Assembly: GCF_947487575.1 (NCBI RefSeq)
Contig: NZ_CANKXG010000006.1
Span: 222,723-286,722, forward strand
Direction: 5' to 3'
DNA: 64,000 nucleotides
DNA from: an uncultured Algibacter sp.
GTDB lineage: Bacteria > Bacteroidota > Bacteroidia > Flavobacteriales > Flavobacteriaceae
Shown here: in pieces, positions 1-10,686 of the stretch
Numbering within the stretch: position 1 is the first letter of the stretch
Layout: the number at the start of each line of letters is the position of its first letter
The notes under the pieces: model-generated
Told to the model about the DNA's origin: nothing
The model's database searches: none
Seen by the model: only the letters and a program-made list of their open reading frames with translations
Program-made: the position numbers and the translations under genes

Positions 1-1
1 G

Positions 2-109
2 TTTCCAAAAGAAAACTATAAAGTAGGCGATTTTGTAAACGTAAAAGTAAAAAATTGTACCAGCGCTACATTGATTGGTGAAGTAGTTGGATATTCAGAT
101 AATAATTAA
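2..109 (+). CDS. miaB: MiaB C-terminal end (partial)
   Basis: The window opens inside a gene; the last 35 codons form a TRAM-type beta-barrel segment with the pattern VGDFVNVKV then CTSATLIGEVVGY. This matches the end of the radical-SAM enzyme MiaB, which adds the methylthio group to i6A37 of tRNA. The radical-SAM core lies outside the window, so the call rests on the TRAM tail and on the flavobacterial order miaB / sigma-54 activator / lptE / TPR / secG / groES / groEL that follows. Confidence 0.72.
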   Translation, partial: FPKENYKVGDFVNVKVKNCTSATLIGEVVGYSDNN

Positions 110-115
110 AAAGTA

Positions 116-457
116 ATGTCAGAATTCAACTTTAATAATAAAACATTTTCACTTTTAGAAAACTCTGAAAACGGGAAAGTGAATTCTGAAACCATATTTA
201 AATATAAACAAGAAGGCAATTTAGTAACCGCCGATTATTATGGAGGCACTATTAAATATGGAAAAATAATTGCCAACTTAAGCAACAATACACTTAATAT
301 GTTATACCAATGTATAACAACAGAAAATGAATTAAAGGCAGGAAAAGCCATGGCGAAAATTAGTTTAACTAAAAATAAAAAAATGAAGTTAAAACTAAAT
401 TGGGAGTGGTTAGGAGATAAAAATAACAGTGGAATTTCTGAATATATTGAGAATTAA
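116..457 (+). CDS. Small conserved hypothetical protein
   Basis: A 113-residue soluble protein without signal peptide or membrane segment, starting 6 bp after the upstream stop and ending 13 bp before the sigma-54 activator gene, so probably co-transcribed with both. The pattern YYGGTIKYGKIIA followed by a W-E-W near the end suggests a small beta-rich fold. Related proteins are sometimes labelled n-acetylglutamate synthase in flavobacterial genomes, but no acetyltransferase motif is visible and I do not support that function. Confidence 0.6.
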   Translation: MSEFNFNNKTFSLLENSENGKVNSETIFKYKQEGNLVTADYYGGTIKYGKIIANLSNNTLNMLYQCITTENELKAGKAMAKISLTKNKKMKLKLNWEWLGDKNNSGISEYIEN

Positions 458-470
458 AATTAAGTATTAA

Positions 471-1745
471 ATGGAATCAGTTCAAGCTATAAAACAACGC
501 TTTGGTATTATTGGAAATACACCATCACTAAATCGTGCTATCGAGAAAGCTATTCAGGTTGCACCTACTGATATTTCAGTTTTAGTAACCGGTGAGAGTG
601 GTGTTGGTAAAGAAAGTATTCCGAAAATTATTCATCAATTATCACATAGAAAACACAATAAATATATTGCTGTAAACTGTGGTGCCATTCCAGAAGGCAC
701 CATTGATAGTGAATTATTCGGACACGAAAAAGGAGCCTTTACAGGAGCAACACAAACCCGCGCAGGATATTTTGAAGTGGCAGATGGCGGAACTATTTTT
801 TTAGATGAAGTTGGCGAATTACCATTAACAACCCAAGTACGCTTATTACGTGTTCTAGAAAATGGCGAGTTTTTAAAAGTAGGCTCTAGTAAAGTGCAAA
901 AAACAGATGTACGCATTGTAGCAGCTACAAACGTTAATATGTTTGAAGCTATCGAGAAAGAAAAATTTCGTGAAGACTTATTTTACAGATTAAGTACAGT
1001 AGATATAAACCTACCGCCACTTAGAGAGCGACAAGAAGATATTCATTTATTGTTTAGAAAATTTGCCAGTGATTTTGCACTAAAATATAAAATGCCAACT
1101 GTAAAATTGACTGACAATGCTATTCAAGTGTTATTAAAACATCGCTGGGGCGGAAACATTCGCCAGTTACGAAATATTGCAGAACAACTTTCTGTTTTAG
1201 AACAAAACAGAACTGTTACGGCAGAAGTTTTAAGAAGTTATTTACCCCTTACAGCTGGAACCAATTTGCCAGCAGTAATTAAAACATCTAAATCTGAAAG
1301 TGACTTTAGTAGCGAACGAGAAATTCTTTATAAGGTGCTTTTTGACATGAAAGCAGACCTTAATGACTTGAAAAAGTTAACTATGGAGTTGATGAAAAAT
1401 GGGAATACTAAAGACGTTGAAAAAAATAATGAAAGCCTGATTCAAAAAATATATGGAAATGATGATGATGATGAAAATTTAACCTATGAAGAAACCATAG
1501 AAAACAATGACGTTATTGCCATTCCTGAACATACTCCAATTGAAGAAGAAACATCTCCAATTGAAGACAAATATTACTTTGCCGAAGAAATTGAAGAAGA
1601 AGAGACCTTATCTTTACATGATAAAGAATTAGAATTAATTAAAAAATCGCTTGAACGTCACAACGGAAAACGTAAATTAGCAGCTGCAGAATTAGGCATT
1701 AGCGAACGCACATTATATAGAAAGATTAAACAATATGATTTGTAA
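471..1745 (+). CDS. Sigma-54 dependent transcriptional activator
   Basis: A 424-residue bacterial enhancer-binding protein. It starts almost directly with the AAA+ domain: Walker A GESGVGKE (41-48), the sigma-54-contacting GAFTGA loop (88-93) and Walker B IFLDEVGE (109-116). A Fis-type helix-turn-helix occupies about 390-424 (KLAAAELGISERTLYRKI), after an acidic linker. There is no N-terminal receiver or sensor domain, so activity is probably set by partner proteins or expression. It activates RNA polymerase carrying RpoN. A sigma-54-like promoter lies upstream of groES in the same cluster (3783-3798). Confidence 0.92.
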   Translation: MESVQAIKQRFGIIGNTPSLNRAIEKAIQVAPTDISVLVTGESGVGKESIPKIIHQLSHRKHNKYIAVNCGAIPEGTIDSELFGHEKGAFTGATQTRAGYFEVADGGTIFLDEVGELPLTTQVRLLRVLENGEFLKVGSSKVQKTDVRIVAATNVNMFEAIEKEKFREDLFYRLSTVDINLPPLRERQEDIHLLFRKFASDFALKYKMPTVKLTDNAIQVLLKHRWGGNIRQLRNIAEQLSVLEQNRTVTAEVLRSYLPLTAGTNLPAVIKTSKSESDFSSEREILYKVLFDMKADLNDLKKLTMELMKNGNTKDVEKNNESLIQKIYGNDDDDENLTYEETIENNDVIAIPEHTPIEEETSPIEDKYYFAEEIEEEETLSLHDKELELIKKSLERHNGKRKLAAAELGISERTLYRKIKQYDL

Positions 1746-1781
1746 TTTTAAGTTTTATCTATATCACTAGTTTAGAAATAT

Positions 1782-2288
1782 ATGAAATCAGTTAAATATC
1801 TCGTTTTACTATTATTAATCACAACTTTTACGGGTTGTAAATTTTACTCATTCACTGGAGCATCTATACCCCCAGGAACAGAAACCTATCAAGTAAATCG
1901 TTTTGAAAACACATCCTTATTGATAGAACCAGGTTTAGAACGTGATTTCAAACTAGCTCTTGAAGATTTAATACAAAACCAAACTAATTTAACACTTGTT
2001 CCCTCAAAAGGAGATTTAATTTATGAAGGTGAAATAACCGATTATAGAATTTCGCCAACCACGGCTACCTCAGCAAATACAGCTGCACAAAACAGATTGA
2101 CTATTAACATAAGACTAAGATTCATTAACACAAAAAAAGAAGAAGATGATTTGGAGCAAAGCTTCTCATTTTTCTATGATTATGCAGGAAGCGAGCAGCT
2201 TTCAGGATCTACAAAAACAACAGCACACGAAGAAATTTTTGAACGTATTACTCAAGACATATTTAATGCTACCTTAGCAAAATGGTAA
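1782..2288 (+). CDS. lptE: LptE-like LPS-assembly lipoprotein
   Basis: A 168-residue protein with a lipoprotein signal peptide and lipobox ending at Cys19 (TFTGCKF). The mature part has the Bacteroidetes LptE pattern: FENTS, then ER-F---LED-I-NQT-L-LV, then GEI-DY-I-P. LptE plugs the LptD barrel that inserts lipopolysaccharide in the outer leaflet of the outer membrane. Its place between the sigma-54 activator and secG is conserved in this family, supporting the call. LptD is not in the window. Confidence 0.85.
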   Translation: MKSVKYLVLLLLITTFTGCKFYSFTGASIPPGTETYQVNRFENTSLLIEPGLERDFKLALEDLIQNQTNLTLVPSKGDLIYEGEITDYRISPTTATSANTAAQNRLTINIRLRFINTKKEEDDLEQSFSFFYDYAGSEQLSGSTKTTAHEEIFERITQDIFNATLAKW

Positions 2289-2396
2289 GTTTTAGTCACA
2301 GGTTTCAGTTGCAGTCGCAGTTGTTCTCGTTTAAAATTAAATCATTTTACACTTTTTAAACTTAGCTCGAAAAAATTATTAATTTTGGAATAACCA

Positions 2397-3341
2397 ATGC
2401 ATCAAACAGATTTTACATACATATTACAAAACCCTCAAGCCATTTCACATGAGCAAACTGAGGGCATAAAATCTATCATTGATAAATTCCCTTATTTTCA
2501 ACCAGCACGTGCCATATACCTAAAAGGCTTAAAGAATCAAAGTAGTATTACTTACAATCAAGAGCTTAAAACAACCGCAGCTTATACCACAGATAGAAGT
2601 ATCTTATTTGATTTTATAACTTCGGAAGCTTTTATCCAAAATGAAATTTCAGAATTCATCAAAAAGAACACTGAAAATTTAAAAAAAATGTCTGTTAATA
2701 TTGAAGATATTTCAGTAGACAAAAGTGTAACTATTGATGACACCTTAAAACAGCAGATAAAAGACACCGATGGCGTTTTGGATCCAGCTTTATTCCAACC
2801 TAAAGAAGCACGTCCAAAAAAAATAAATCCTTTTGTTTTAGATGAATCTGAATTTATTGAAAACATAACTCAAGAAACAAAAACACAAGAAGCTACTGCA
2901 GAAGATATACTTAATCTAGGCAAACCTCTTCCATTTGATAAAAAAGAAACACATTCTTTTAATGAATGGTTAAAGTTATCACGTTACAAACCAATCAAAA
3001 GAACAACCAAGGAAGAAGAAACACCTATTGAAGATAAAACACATGAAACTTTAAACAAAGAGAAAAAGTTCGAACTTATAGATAAATTTATTTCGGAAAA
3101 TCCTAAAATAAAACCAAGCAAAATCAATCCTCAAAAAGTAAATTTAGCTAAGGCTCAAATGATACAACCAGAGTCACTAATGACAGTGACTTTAGCACGT
3201 ATTTATGTAGAACAAAAAAACTACAAAAAGGCAATTCAATCTTATAAAATTTTAAGTTTGAAATATCCAGAAAAAAGTAGTTTCTTTGCAAACCAAATTA
3301 AAGCTGTAGAGCAATTACAAGAACAAAACAATAAAGAATAA
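2397..3341 (+). CDS. TPR-containing conserved protein
   Basis: A 314-residue soluble protein. The N-terminal 80 residues (HEQTEGIKSIIDKFPYFQPARAIYLKGLK) are a conserved Bacteroidetes helical module, the middle is charged and probably disordered, and residues about 255-312 make one or two tetratricopeptide-like helix pairs (LARIYVEQKNYKKAIQSYKIL). The stop codon overlaps the secG start as TAATG, so translation is probably coupled. Function is unknown; TPRs suggest a scaffolding role. Confidence 0.75.
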   Translation: MHQTDFTYILQNPQAISHEQTEGIKSIIDKFPYFQPARAIYLKGLKNQSSITYNQELKTTAAYTTDRSILFDFITSEAFIQNEISEFIKKNTENLKKMSVNIEDISVDKSVTIDDTLKQQIKDTDGVLDPALFQPKEARPKKINPFVLDESEFIENITQETKTQEATAEDILNLGKPLPFDKKETHSFNEWLKLSRYKPIKRTTKEEETPIEDKTHETLNKEKKFELIDKFISENPKIKPSKINPQKVNLAKAQMIQPESLMTVTLARIYVEQKNYKKAIQSYKILSLKYPEKSSFFANQIKAVEQLQEQNNKE

Positions 3342-3703
3342 TGAGCACTTTTACAATATTTTTAGTCCTTATAGTGGTTGTAGCATTTTTACTAATCGTA
3401 GTAATTATGGTTCAAAACCCTAAAGGTGGTGGATTATCATCATCTTTTGGTGGCGGTGGCACACAACAATTAGGTGGTGTAAAAAAGACAACTGACTTTT
3501 TAGACAAAAGTACATGGACATTAGCAACTTTATTATTAGTATTAATACTAGTATCAAATATTGCAATTGACAGAGGTTCTGCTGGTATTGAATCTAAAGT
3601 ATTAGATCCTGATGCACAAAGCACACAACCATTACCTGCTGTTCCTGCAAACACTAATACAGATGCAACAACAGTTACTCCAGAAGATTCAACTAAAGAG
3701 TAA
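3341..3703 (+). CDS. secG: SecG, Sec translocon subunit
   Basis: A 120-residue protein with two membrane segments (about 4-24 and 55-75) separated by the SecG loop pattern VQNPKGGGLSSSFGGGG, then a Ser/Thr-rich periplasmic tail that is typical of Bacteroidetes SecG. SecG assists SecYE and SecA in protein export. It is the last gene of the operon that starts upstream of position 1; a strong terminator follows at 3721-3751. Confidence 0.93.
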   Translation: MSTFTIFLVLIVVVAFLLIVVIMVQNPKGGGLSSSFGGGGTQQLGGVKKTTDFLDKSTWTLATLLLVLILVSNIAIDRGSAGIESKVLDPDAQSTQPLPAVPANTNTDATTVTPEDSTKE

Positions 3704-3720
3704 TATCATAAAAACAAACA

Positions 3721-3751
3721 AAAAATGCCAACTTTAAACGTTGGCATTTTT
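3721..3751 (+). terminator. Rho-independent terminator after secG
   Basis: A 12-bp perfect inverted repeat AAAAATGCCAAC / GTTGGCATTTTT with a 7-nt loop, running into a T tract. It separates the secG operon from groES. Confidence 0.85.
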
Positions 3752-3782
3752 TGTTTCTGTAAGTTTGTCAGTTCCTAAATAT

Positions 3783-3813
3783 TGGCACATTTTTAGCACA
3801 TCGCTTAAGCGAT
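3783..3813 (+). promoter_or_regulatory. Candidate sigma-54 promoter and palindrome before groES
   Basis: TTGGCACATTTTTAGCA has the GG (3784-3785) and GC (3796-3797) doublets at the 12-bp spacing of -24/-12 sigma-54 promoters, with one mismatch in the -12 element. It is followed by a perfect 14-bp palindrome ATCGCTTAAGCGAT (3800-3813), a possible operator. A CIRCE element is not present. The sigma-54 activator gene at 471-1745 is a plausible regulator (inference). Confidence 0.55.
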
Positions 3814-3846
3814 AATATTAATTATAAAATTAAAAAAATATAAACA

Positions 3847-4125
3847 ATGGCATTAAACATTAAACCAATTGCAGGAACTAATAATAGAGTTTTTATAGAA
3901 CCTGCAGCAGCTGAGACCAAAACAGCTTCAGGAATTATTATTCCAGATAACGCTAAAGAAAAACCAAAAAAAGGAACTGTAGTAGCGATTGGTAATGATT
4001 CAAAAGATGAAACACCAACTGTAAAAGTTGGAGACACTGTCATATATAGTTATGGGTCGACTATAAACTATGAAGGTAAAGATTATATAGTAATGCGAGA
4101 GAGTGATATACTAGCAATTATATAA
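3847..4125 (+). CDS. groES: GroES co-chaperonin
   Basis: A 92-residue GroES/Cpn10, full length. It has the mobile-loop region (EPAAAETKTASGIIIPDNAKEKPKKG) and the beta-barrel signature VGDTVIYSYGSTINYEGKDYIVMRESDILAII. Seven copies cap GroEL in ATP-dependent protein folding in the cytoplasm. groEL follows after 121 bp. Confidence 0.97.
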   Translation: MALNIKPIAGTNNRVFIEPAAAETKTASGIIIPDNAKEKPKKGTVVAIGNDSKDETPTVKVGDTVIYSYGSTINYEGKDYIVMRESDILAII

Positions 4126-4210
4126 TTGCAAATTCCAAAAAACAAAAACTAAATTTCAAAAATTCTCACTCACTCAAACAATCAATTTCCTTTTGGAATT
4201 TTGTATTTGA

Positions 4211-5881
<1,671 letters not shown>

Positions 5882-5906
5882 TGGCGAATCGCATAAATAA
5901 ATTATT

Positions 5907-5939
5907 AAAAACGCTTCAATTAATTTTGAAGCGTTTTTT
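5907..5939 (+). terminator. Terminator after groEL
   Basis: A 13-bp inverted repeat AAAAACGCTTCAA / TTGAAGCGTTTTT with a 6-nt TTAATT loop and flanking A and T runs. It can also serve the reverse-strand gene that ends at 5964. Confidence 0.85.
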
Positions 5940-5963
5940 GTTTTTATGAAATCAATACGGCAA

Positions 5964-6314
5964 TTAGTTAAACCAAACGGCATAACGTTGTCGTCGCAAT
6001 TCTAACGCTAAGGTTTCTTCCATTTTAAGTGCTTCCTGTCTAGTGGAAATTGGGTCGATATGATTATATAAACTTGGACGTAAATACGAACCATATTTTT
6101 CAACAATATTGGAAGACAACTTATAACCTTTCTTATTTCTATAACCTGTTTTATGTTGAAGAAATCGTTCTTTTGGAGTTTTGCTTGTCATACCAACATA
6201 AAGACATTCTAATACACCGTTAAATTGTGGATTAGCAGCCCGAAACTTAGCATTTTCAGTAAATACACGTTTCGATAATTCGATTACATAAATTCGATAT
6301 TCTGTTTTAGGCAT
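5964..6314 (-). CDS. GIY-YIG nuclease-family protein
   Basis: A 116-residue small GIY-YIG protein: YRIYVIEL near the N-terminus, LYVGMTSKTPKERFLQHKTG with the conserved Gly-Met-Thr and Arg, and a late Glu (KMEETLALELRRQRY) at the metal-binding position. Small stand-alone members are predicted endonucleases of uncertain role in DNA repair or RNA cleavage. It is convergent with groEL. Confidence 0.8.
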   Translation of the reverse strand: MPKTEYRIYVIELSKRVFTENAKFRAANPQFNGVLECLYVGMTSKTPKERFLQHKTGYRNKKGYKLSSNIVEKYGSYLRPSLYNHIDPISTRQEALKMEETLALELRRQRYAVWFN

Positions 6315-6331
6315 AAAAGAATAATTCTAAA

Positions 6332-6685
6332 CTATTTTTTATGTTTATCTTTCACCTCTTCATCTCGATATTTACAACACCCATGCACCGTAGCGTAAGC
6401 TTCATCTGTAGCCTTTTCTTCTTTAACATCATGTCCAGCAGCTAACACTTGCTTTTCTATGGTTTTTACATCAGTTTTGCGGTCATCATAGATAAGTTTT
6501 AATTCATGGGTATCAATACTCCATGTGGCGAACTTTACGCCTTTGGTGTTTAAACATGCTTTTTCTATACGCGCTTTACACATACCGCAAATACCATCTA
6601 CTTCCATAGAAGCTTTTGCGTTTTTATTTTGTGCAAAGGTTGTTGTGGTAATTAAAACTGTTAATATTAAAATTATTTTTTTCAT
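6332..6685 (-). CDS. Periplasmic heavy-metal-associated (HMA) domain protein
   Basis: A 117-residue protein with signal peptide (MKKIILILTVLITTTTFAQ) and one HMA/CopZ-like domain with the metal ligand motif GMCKARIE and a later CC pair (HGCCKYRDEE). Probably binds Cu or Zn in the periplasm. It lies directly downstream of the TonB-dependent receptor, with which it is likely co-transcribed. Confidence 0.8.
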   Translation of the reverse strand: MKKIILILTVLITTTTFAQNKNAKASMEVDGICGMCKARIEKACLNTKGVKFATWSIDTHELKLIYDDRKTDVKTIEKQVLAAGHDVKEEKATDEAYATVHGCCKYRDEEVKDKHKK

Positions 6686-6750
6686 GTTTCTTTGTTTTAT
6701 TAAGATGCTTCGACTGTGCTCAGCATGACAGACTGTTTAAATATCATTCT

Positions 6751-8988
6751 TTATTTTATTCTATATCGTAATCCTGCATAATACATACTTCCAAAAATGG
6801 GGCCATATACAAATGTAGAATCAAAATTCGCACCAAAAGGATCGTCTGCTCCTAAAATCGGGTTTGGTTGCCTCAAATTGGTGATGTTTTCGCCTCCTAA
6901 ATACACTTCAAATTTAGGAGAAAACACTTTGGTTATTTGTGTATTCAACGTTGCCACCGTTGGTGTGCGTTCAGGTAATTGATACTGAGTAGGATTATTT
7001 GTTGTTGACGCGTAACGTTGATCGCTCAACCAATTAAAAGTTGCATCAAACTTCCAATGTGATTCATTCTCTTTCAATTTAGTTTCATAGCCAACATTAG
7101 CAAATATCCTGTGTTTTGGTGTTAGTGGTCTTTCTAATCTTCCAGAATTATAATCGGTTTTTACATCGTAAAACTTATACGCTGTTCTTAAATCAAAACC
7201 TTCAAAAGCATTATAATTTAATTCCACTTGAAAACTATTAGCAAAACTTTTTCCTTCAAGATTATAGAAATTTATTTCCTGAGGATTTTCCCAATCCACA
7301 ACCACTTGATTTGTAAAATCAGTTTTATAAAAATCAAAAGTAATATCTGCTTTTCTTCCAAAAAGATTAAAACCTTGTAAATATGAAAACCCATAATTCC
7401 AAGCAATTTCAGGTTCTAATCCATAAACAGACCCTCCATAATTTAAAATATTAATCTGCCTAGACGTTGAAAATAGTTGTTGATTTTCTGTAAATATATT
7501 AGCACTTCGCTTTCCTCTTCCAAAAGACGCTCTAAAAGCGGATTTAACCCATGGCGAATACCTAGCATGAACACGAGGTGTCACAAACGTTCCTAACAAA
7601 TTATGATGATTTACTCGAATGCCTGCAGTAAGATTAAATAATTCTAAATTATCAAAACTATATTCAAAAAAAGCACCAATAGAGTTTTCGGTTCTTTCAT
7701 AATCAGTTGTATTAACTAATTCATCATAATGATCATAAGTATAACTTAATCCTGTTTTTATTTTATGACGAGAATCGCTTATAATTGAGTTGTAGATGGC
7801 ATTCGCATATAAACTATTGTGTTTTATATCATACACATTCAAACCAAAATATGATTCTTGCTTATGACTACTAAACGCCGTTTGAACACCTATACTTTGC
7901 CATGGAATCTCCGGGTTTACATATCCAAATTTTGTAGAAATCTCGTAACGTCTGGTATCAATTTCACTTCCCCATTTATTTGTAGTAAGTTTATCTGTTT
8001 CAGGATTAAAATCCAACTCACCTGTTTGTTTTTCATCATTTAAAAACTTCAAATTAATAAAACTTACAAAGCCTTTTTCAGTATCAATATATTGCCAACG
8101 GTTCATAAGATTAATTTGATTAAATAAAGGCATATCTAAAAAACCATCATCGTTTACATCATGTTCTTTATTATGCGTATTACCATGAATATATAATCCA
8201 GTATACCATTTATCATTCACCTTGGCATTAATATGCGTATTAAGTTCTAAACGTTCACTTGTAGCACCATATAAATTCACAAACAATTTATCATCTGTTG
8301 AAGGCTTTACTAACTCTGCGTTAATCTGCCCTGCAATACTTTCAAACCCATTAACAACACTTCCCGCTCCCTTGGTAATCTGTATACTTTCCACCCAAGT
8401 ACCTGGTATAAAACTTAACCCATAAGCTTGTGATGCGCCTCGTATTGATGGTATGTTTTCGGTAGCAATTAAAATATATGGGCTTGTTAAACCTAACATT
8501 TTTATTTGGCGCGTTCCTGAAATAGCATCGGCAAAATTAACATCAATGGATGGGTTAGTTTCAAAGCTTTCAGACAAGTTACAGCAAGCCGCCTTTAACA
8601 ACTCGTCGCTGCTTACATTTATAACATTAGTTGCTTTATAATATGATTTGGCTGTGGTTTGCTTTCTCGACTTTACAGTAACAGCATCTAAATTATCGGT
8701 TGAAACTAAGTAATGGTTTATTACTTTAGGCGCATTAATAATTAAGGTATCTGTTTTAAACCCCACATAACTAATTACCAATTTAGTGTACTCAGGTTTA
8801 TATGCGATTGTAAAATCGCCATCAATACTAGTTACAGTGCCCACTTTAGTATTTATCCAATATACATTAGCACCAGCTAAACCAATGTCTCGGTTTTCAA
8901 TATTAGCTTCTAATATTTTTCCAGTGATTTTTTCTTGTGAAAAGAGAAAAACAGGAACTAACAGTAGTATGTATATTATTTTTTTCAT
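6751..8988 (-). CDS. TonB-dependent outer-membrane receptor
   Basis: A 745-residue receptor. Start taken at MKKIIYILLLVPVFLFSQ, a signal peptide; an in-frame ATG 42 bp upstream lies in the preceding gene. A CarboxypepD_reg-like beta-sandwich (about 25-105) is followed by a plug domain (SFETNPSIDVNFADAISGTRQIKMLGL, then GAGSVVNGFESIAGQIN) and a 22-strand barrel ending in GLRYRIK. The HMA proteins on both sides suggest a metal or metallophore substrate (inference). It abuts the upstream gene by one base. Confidence 0.9.
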   Translation of the reverse strand: MKKIIYILLLVPVFLFSQEKITGKILEANIENRDIGLAGANVYWINTKVGTVTSIDGDFTIAYKPEYTKLVISYVGFKTDTLIINAPKVINHYLVSTDNLDAVTVKSRKQTTAKSYYKATNVINVSSDELLKAACCNLSESFETNPSIDVNFADAISGTRQIKMLGLTSPYILIATENIPSIRGASQAYGLSFIPGTWVESIQITKGAGSVVNGFESIAGQINAELVKPSTDDKLFVNLYGATSERLELNTHINAKVNDKWYTGLYIHGNTHNKEHDVNDDGFLDMPLFNQINLMNRWQYIDTEKGFVSFINLKFLNDEKQTGELDFNPETDKLTTNKWGSEIDTRRYEISTKFGYVNPEIPWQSIGVQTAFSSHKQESYFGLNVYDIKHNSLYANAIYNSIISDSRHKIKTGLSYTYDHYDELVNTTDYERTENSIGAFFEYSFDNLELFNLTAGIRVNHHNLLGTFVTPRVHARYSPWVKSAFRASFGRGKRSANIFTENQQLFSTSRQINILNYGGSVYGLEPEIAWNYGFSYLQGFNLFGRKADITFDFYKTDFTNQVVVDWENPQEINFYNLEGKSFANSFQVELNYNAFEGFDLRTAYKFYDVKTDYNSGRLERPLTPKHRIFANVGYETKLKENESHWKFDATFNWLSDQRYASTTNNPTQYQLPERTPTVATLNTQITKVFSPKFEVYLGGENITNLRQPNPILGADDPFGANFDSTFVYGPIFGSMYYAGLRYRIK

Positions 8989-8989
8989 T

Positions 8990-9712
8990 TTAACTGTAAG
9001 ATTTAATAAGCATTGTAATTGCCATAACAATCATGATGCTGTTTTCAATAAATGTTGCTTTAGTCATTGGGAGTTTTAGTGCGGTTCCTAAGCACGCACA
9101 TTGTATAGTCTTTTTATCAAGCAACGTTTTAGCGACTCCAATAGTGGTAATTCCTAAAACAAATAAGGTTATAACTAATGTTATTGAAATCTCAAAGCGC
9201 ATTAAAAACATAAGACCTAGAGCAACCTCAACAAATGGATATACCCAACCATAAGCTGGAATTACTTTGGCTAATGGGTCATACATTTTAAACGACTCTG
9301 GAAAACCTTTTAAATCTAAAAGTTTAAAAAAGCTAAAAACAATATAAAATAAGCCCATAAAATCGAGCATAAACCCATCGGATTTCCAAGGGTTATAATT
9401 AAGTAAAACTGAAGCTACTATAATATAACCAAATATTAAAAAAAGAGGAAATAGCTGTTGTAAATCACTTTTCTCTTGACTGATAATTTCTGTAGTTGCA
9501 TTGAATATATTCTTTTCTGAAATACTGTATTTATCAGAAAGTGCACTTTGTAATTTTTCGGTTGAAATATGACTTAACATTTCAACAATAACCTCAGATG
9601 TTTCTAGATTTACTGAAGCATTTCCAACTTCTGGAAGCGCATTAAGTTTATCTTCCACAGAAGTTCTGCATCCATTACAAGTCATACCTGTAACTGTATA
9701 TGTATGTTTCAT
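8990..9712 (-). CDS. HMA domain fused to MauE/DoxX-like membrane domain
   Basis: A 240-residue fusion. The N-terminal 68 residues form an HMA domain (GMTCNGCRTSVEDKL, CxxC at about 11-14). Then come four to five membrane helices of the MauE/DoxX type, with conserved Cys in QCACLGTALKLPM, which suggests redox or metal handling at the inner membrane. It is upstream of, and adjoining, the TonB-dependent receptor. Function in copper or zinc handling is inferred from domain and context. Confidence 0.8.
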   Translation of the reverse strand: MKHTYTVTGMTCNGCRTSVEDKLNALPEVGNASVNLETSEVIVEMLSHISTEKLQSALSDKYSISEKNIFNATTEIISQEKSDLQQLFPLFLIFGYIIVASVLLNYNPWKSDGFMLDFMGLFYIVFSFFKLLDLKGFPESFKMYDPLAKVIPAYGWVYPFVEVALGLMFLMRFEISITLVITLFVLGITTIGVAKTLLDKKTIQCACLGTALKLPMTKATFIENSIMIVMAITMLIKSYS

Positions 9713-9798
9713 GATGTTTTTGATTTATTATTTTTTGAATGAATTCCTTAAACAGAAATAGATTCTGAAACAAGTTCAGAATCACAAAAAACTAAAAA

Positions 9799-10200
9799 TC
9801 AAATTAGGAAAACTTGGTCTAAAACTTGTATATCGGCAACCAAATTAGGTGGCGAATAATCTTTATGAGGAATGGTTTGTTTTGGTAAGCTTTCAAAACC
9901 ATTGATATATGAATAAACAAATGCTGTGATAAATTGTTGTTGTTCAAAATCTAACTCTTCAAAGAAGGACACTTTTAATTCATCTTGACCTTTAATAACA
10001 TCTATTTCATCTTTACAACAACTTTTCTTTTGAAGAATTTCTAGTGCTTCCATTCCACATTTTTCTGCTTCAGAAAAAACAGAAACATCAACTAAAACAT
10101 CGCCACAATAATGTTTTTCAATAGTAAATGATACCGTTGAAAATAATACAATTATCGCAAGACTTATTGAAAACGTTTTATGTAATAGTTGTTTTAACAC
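9799..10200 (-). CDS. HYC_CC_PP family protein
   Basis: A 133-residue exported protein with an N-terminal signal anchor and the motifs that name the family: HYCGD (about 31-35), KKSCCKDE (about 59-66) and a C-terminal PP (YSPPNLV). This family is found beside HMA/TonB-receptor clusters in Bacteroidota, as here. Conserved Cys and His imply metal binding; its exact role is unknown. Confidence 0.8.
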   Translation of the reverse strand: MLKQLLHKTFSISLAIIVLFSTVSFTIEKHYCGDVLVDVSVFSEAEKCGMEALEILQKKSCCKDEIDVIKGQDELKVSFFEELDFEQQQFITAFVYSYINGFESLPKQTIPHKDYSPPNLVADIQVLDQVFLI

Positions 10201-10257
10201 GCTGTAAAAATAAGAAAATTTAAAATTACCTTTCCAACTTTACAAAATGATTAACAC

Positions 10258-10686
10258 TTAGTTTCTGAGTTTATTGTAGTAAAATGCAGGTAAAAGAAGA
10301 ATTAAAATTACAGGTTGAATTAAAAATCTACGCATATTAAAAAACAAATAATAATCTTCTTGTCTAGGATTAATTACAAAACACATATAGATTATCATAA
10401 AGGCAAAAAAAGCAACTGTATAGATAATACTGGAGAATTTAATCATACTCCTGTCTTTAAAAACCACATACAAAATAGCCAATGAAATAAGCGTATTTAA
10501 AACATAGCGTAAAGCTGTAAAACAAACCAACTTAGCCACTTCTCGTCTCGGGCTATCTATATATAGATAATCATTTTGAAAAAAAGTTAAATAAGGGTCA
10601 TAAAACAAAACATCTTCATAATATCTAATCAAAATCAACATCAAGACTAAAACAAAAAGCAGTAAATATTTAACAGTTTTATGCAT
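10258..10686 (-). CDS. Exosortase F system-associated membrane protein
   Basis: A 142-residue protein with four predicted membrane helices and the conserved NPRQEDYYLFFNMRRF loop. Its start overlaps the exosortase gene by 8 bp on the same strand, the usual arrangement of the XrtF pair in Flavobacteriaceae. It probably supports XrtF-dependent sorting of surface proteins; the biochemical role is unknown. Confidence 0.8.
   Translation of the reverse strand: MHKTVKYLLLFVLVLMLILIRYYEDVLFYDPYLTFFQNDYLYIDSPRREVAKLVCFTALRYVLNTLISLAILYVVFKDRSMIKFSSIIYTVAFFAFMIIYMCFVINPRQEDYYLFFNMRRFLIQPVILILLLPAFYYNKLRN

Noticed and set aside
3800..3813. CIRCE heat-shock operator before groES
   Set aside because: The palindrome ATCGCTTAAGCGAT does not match TTAGCACTC-N9-GAGTGCTAA.
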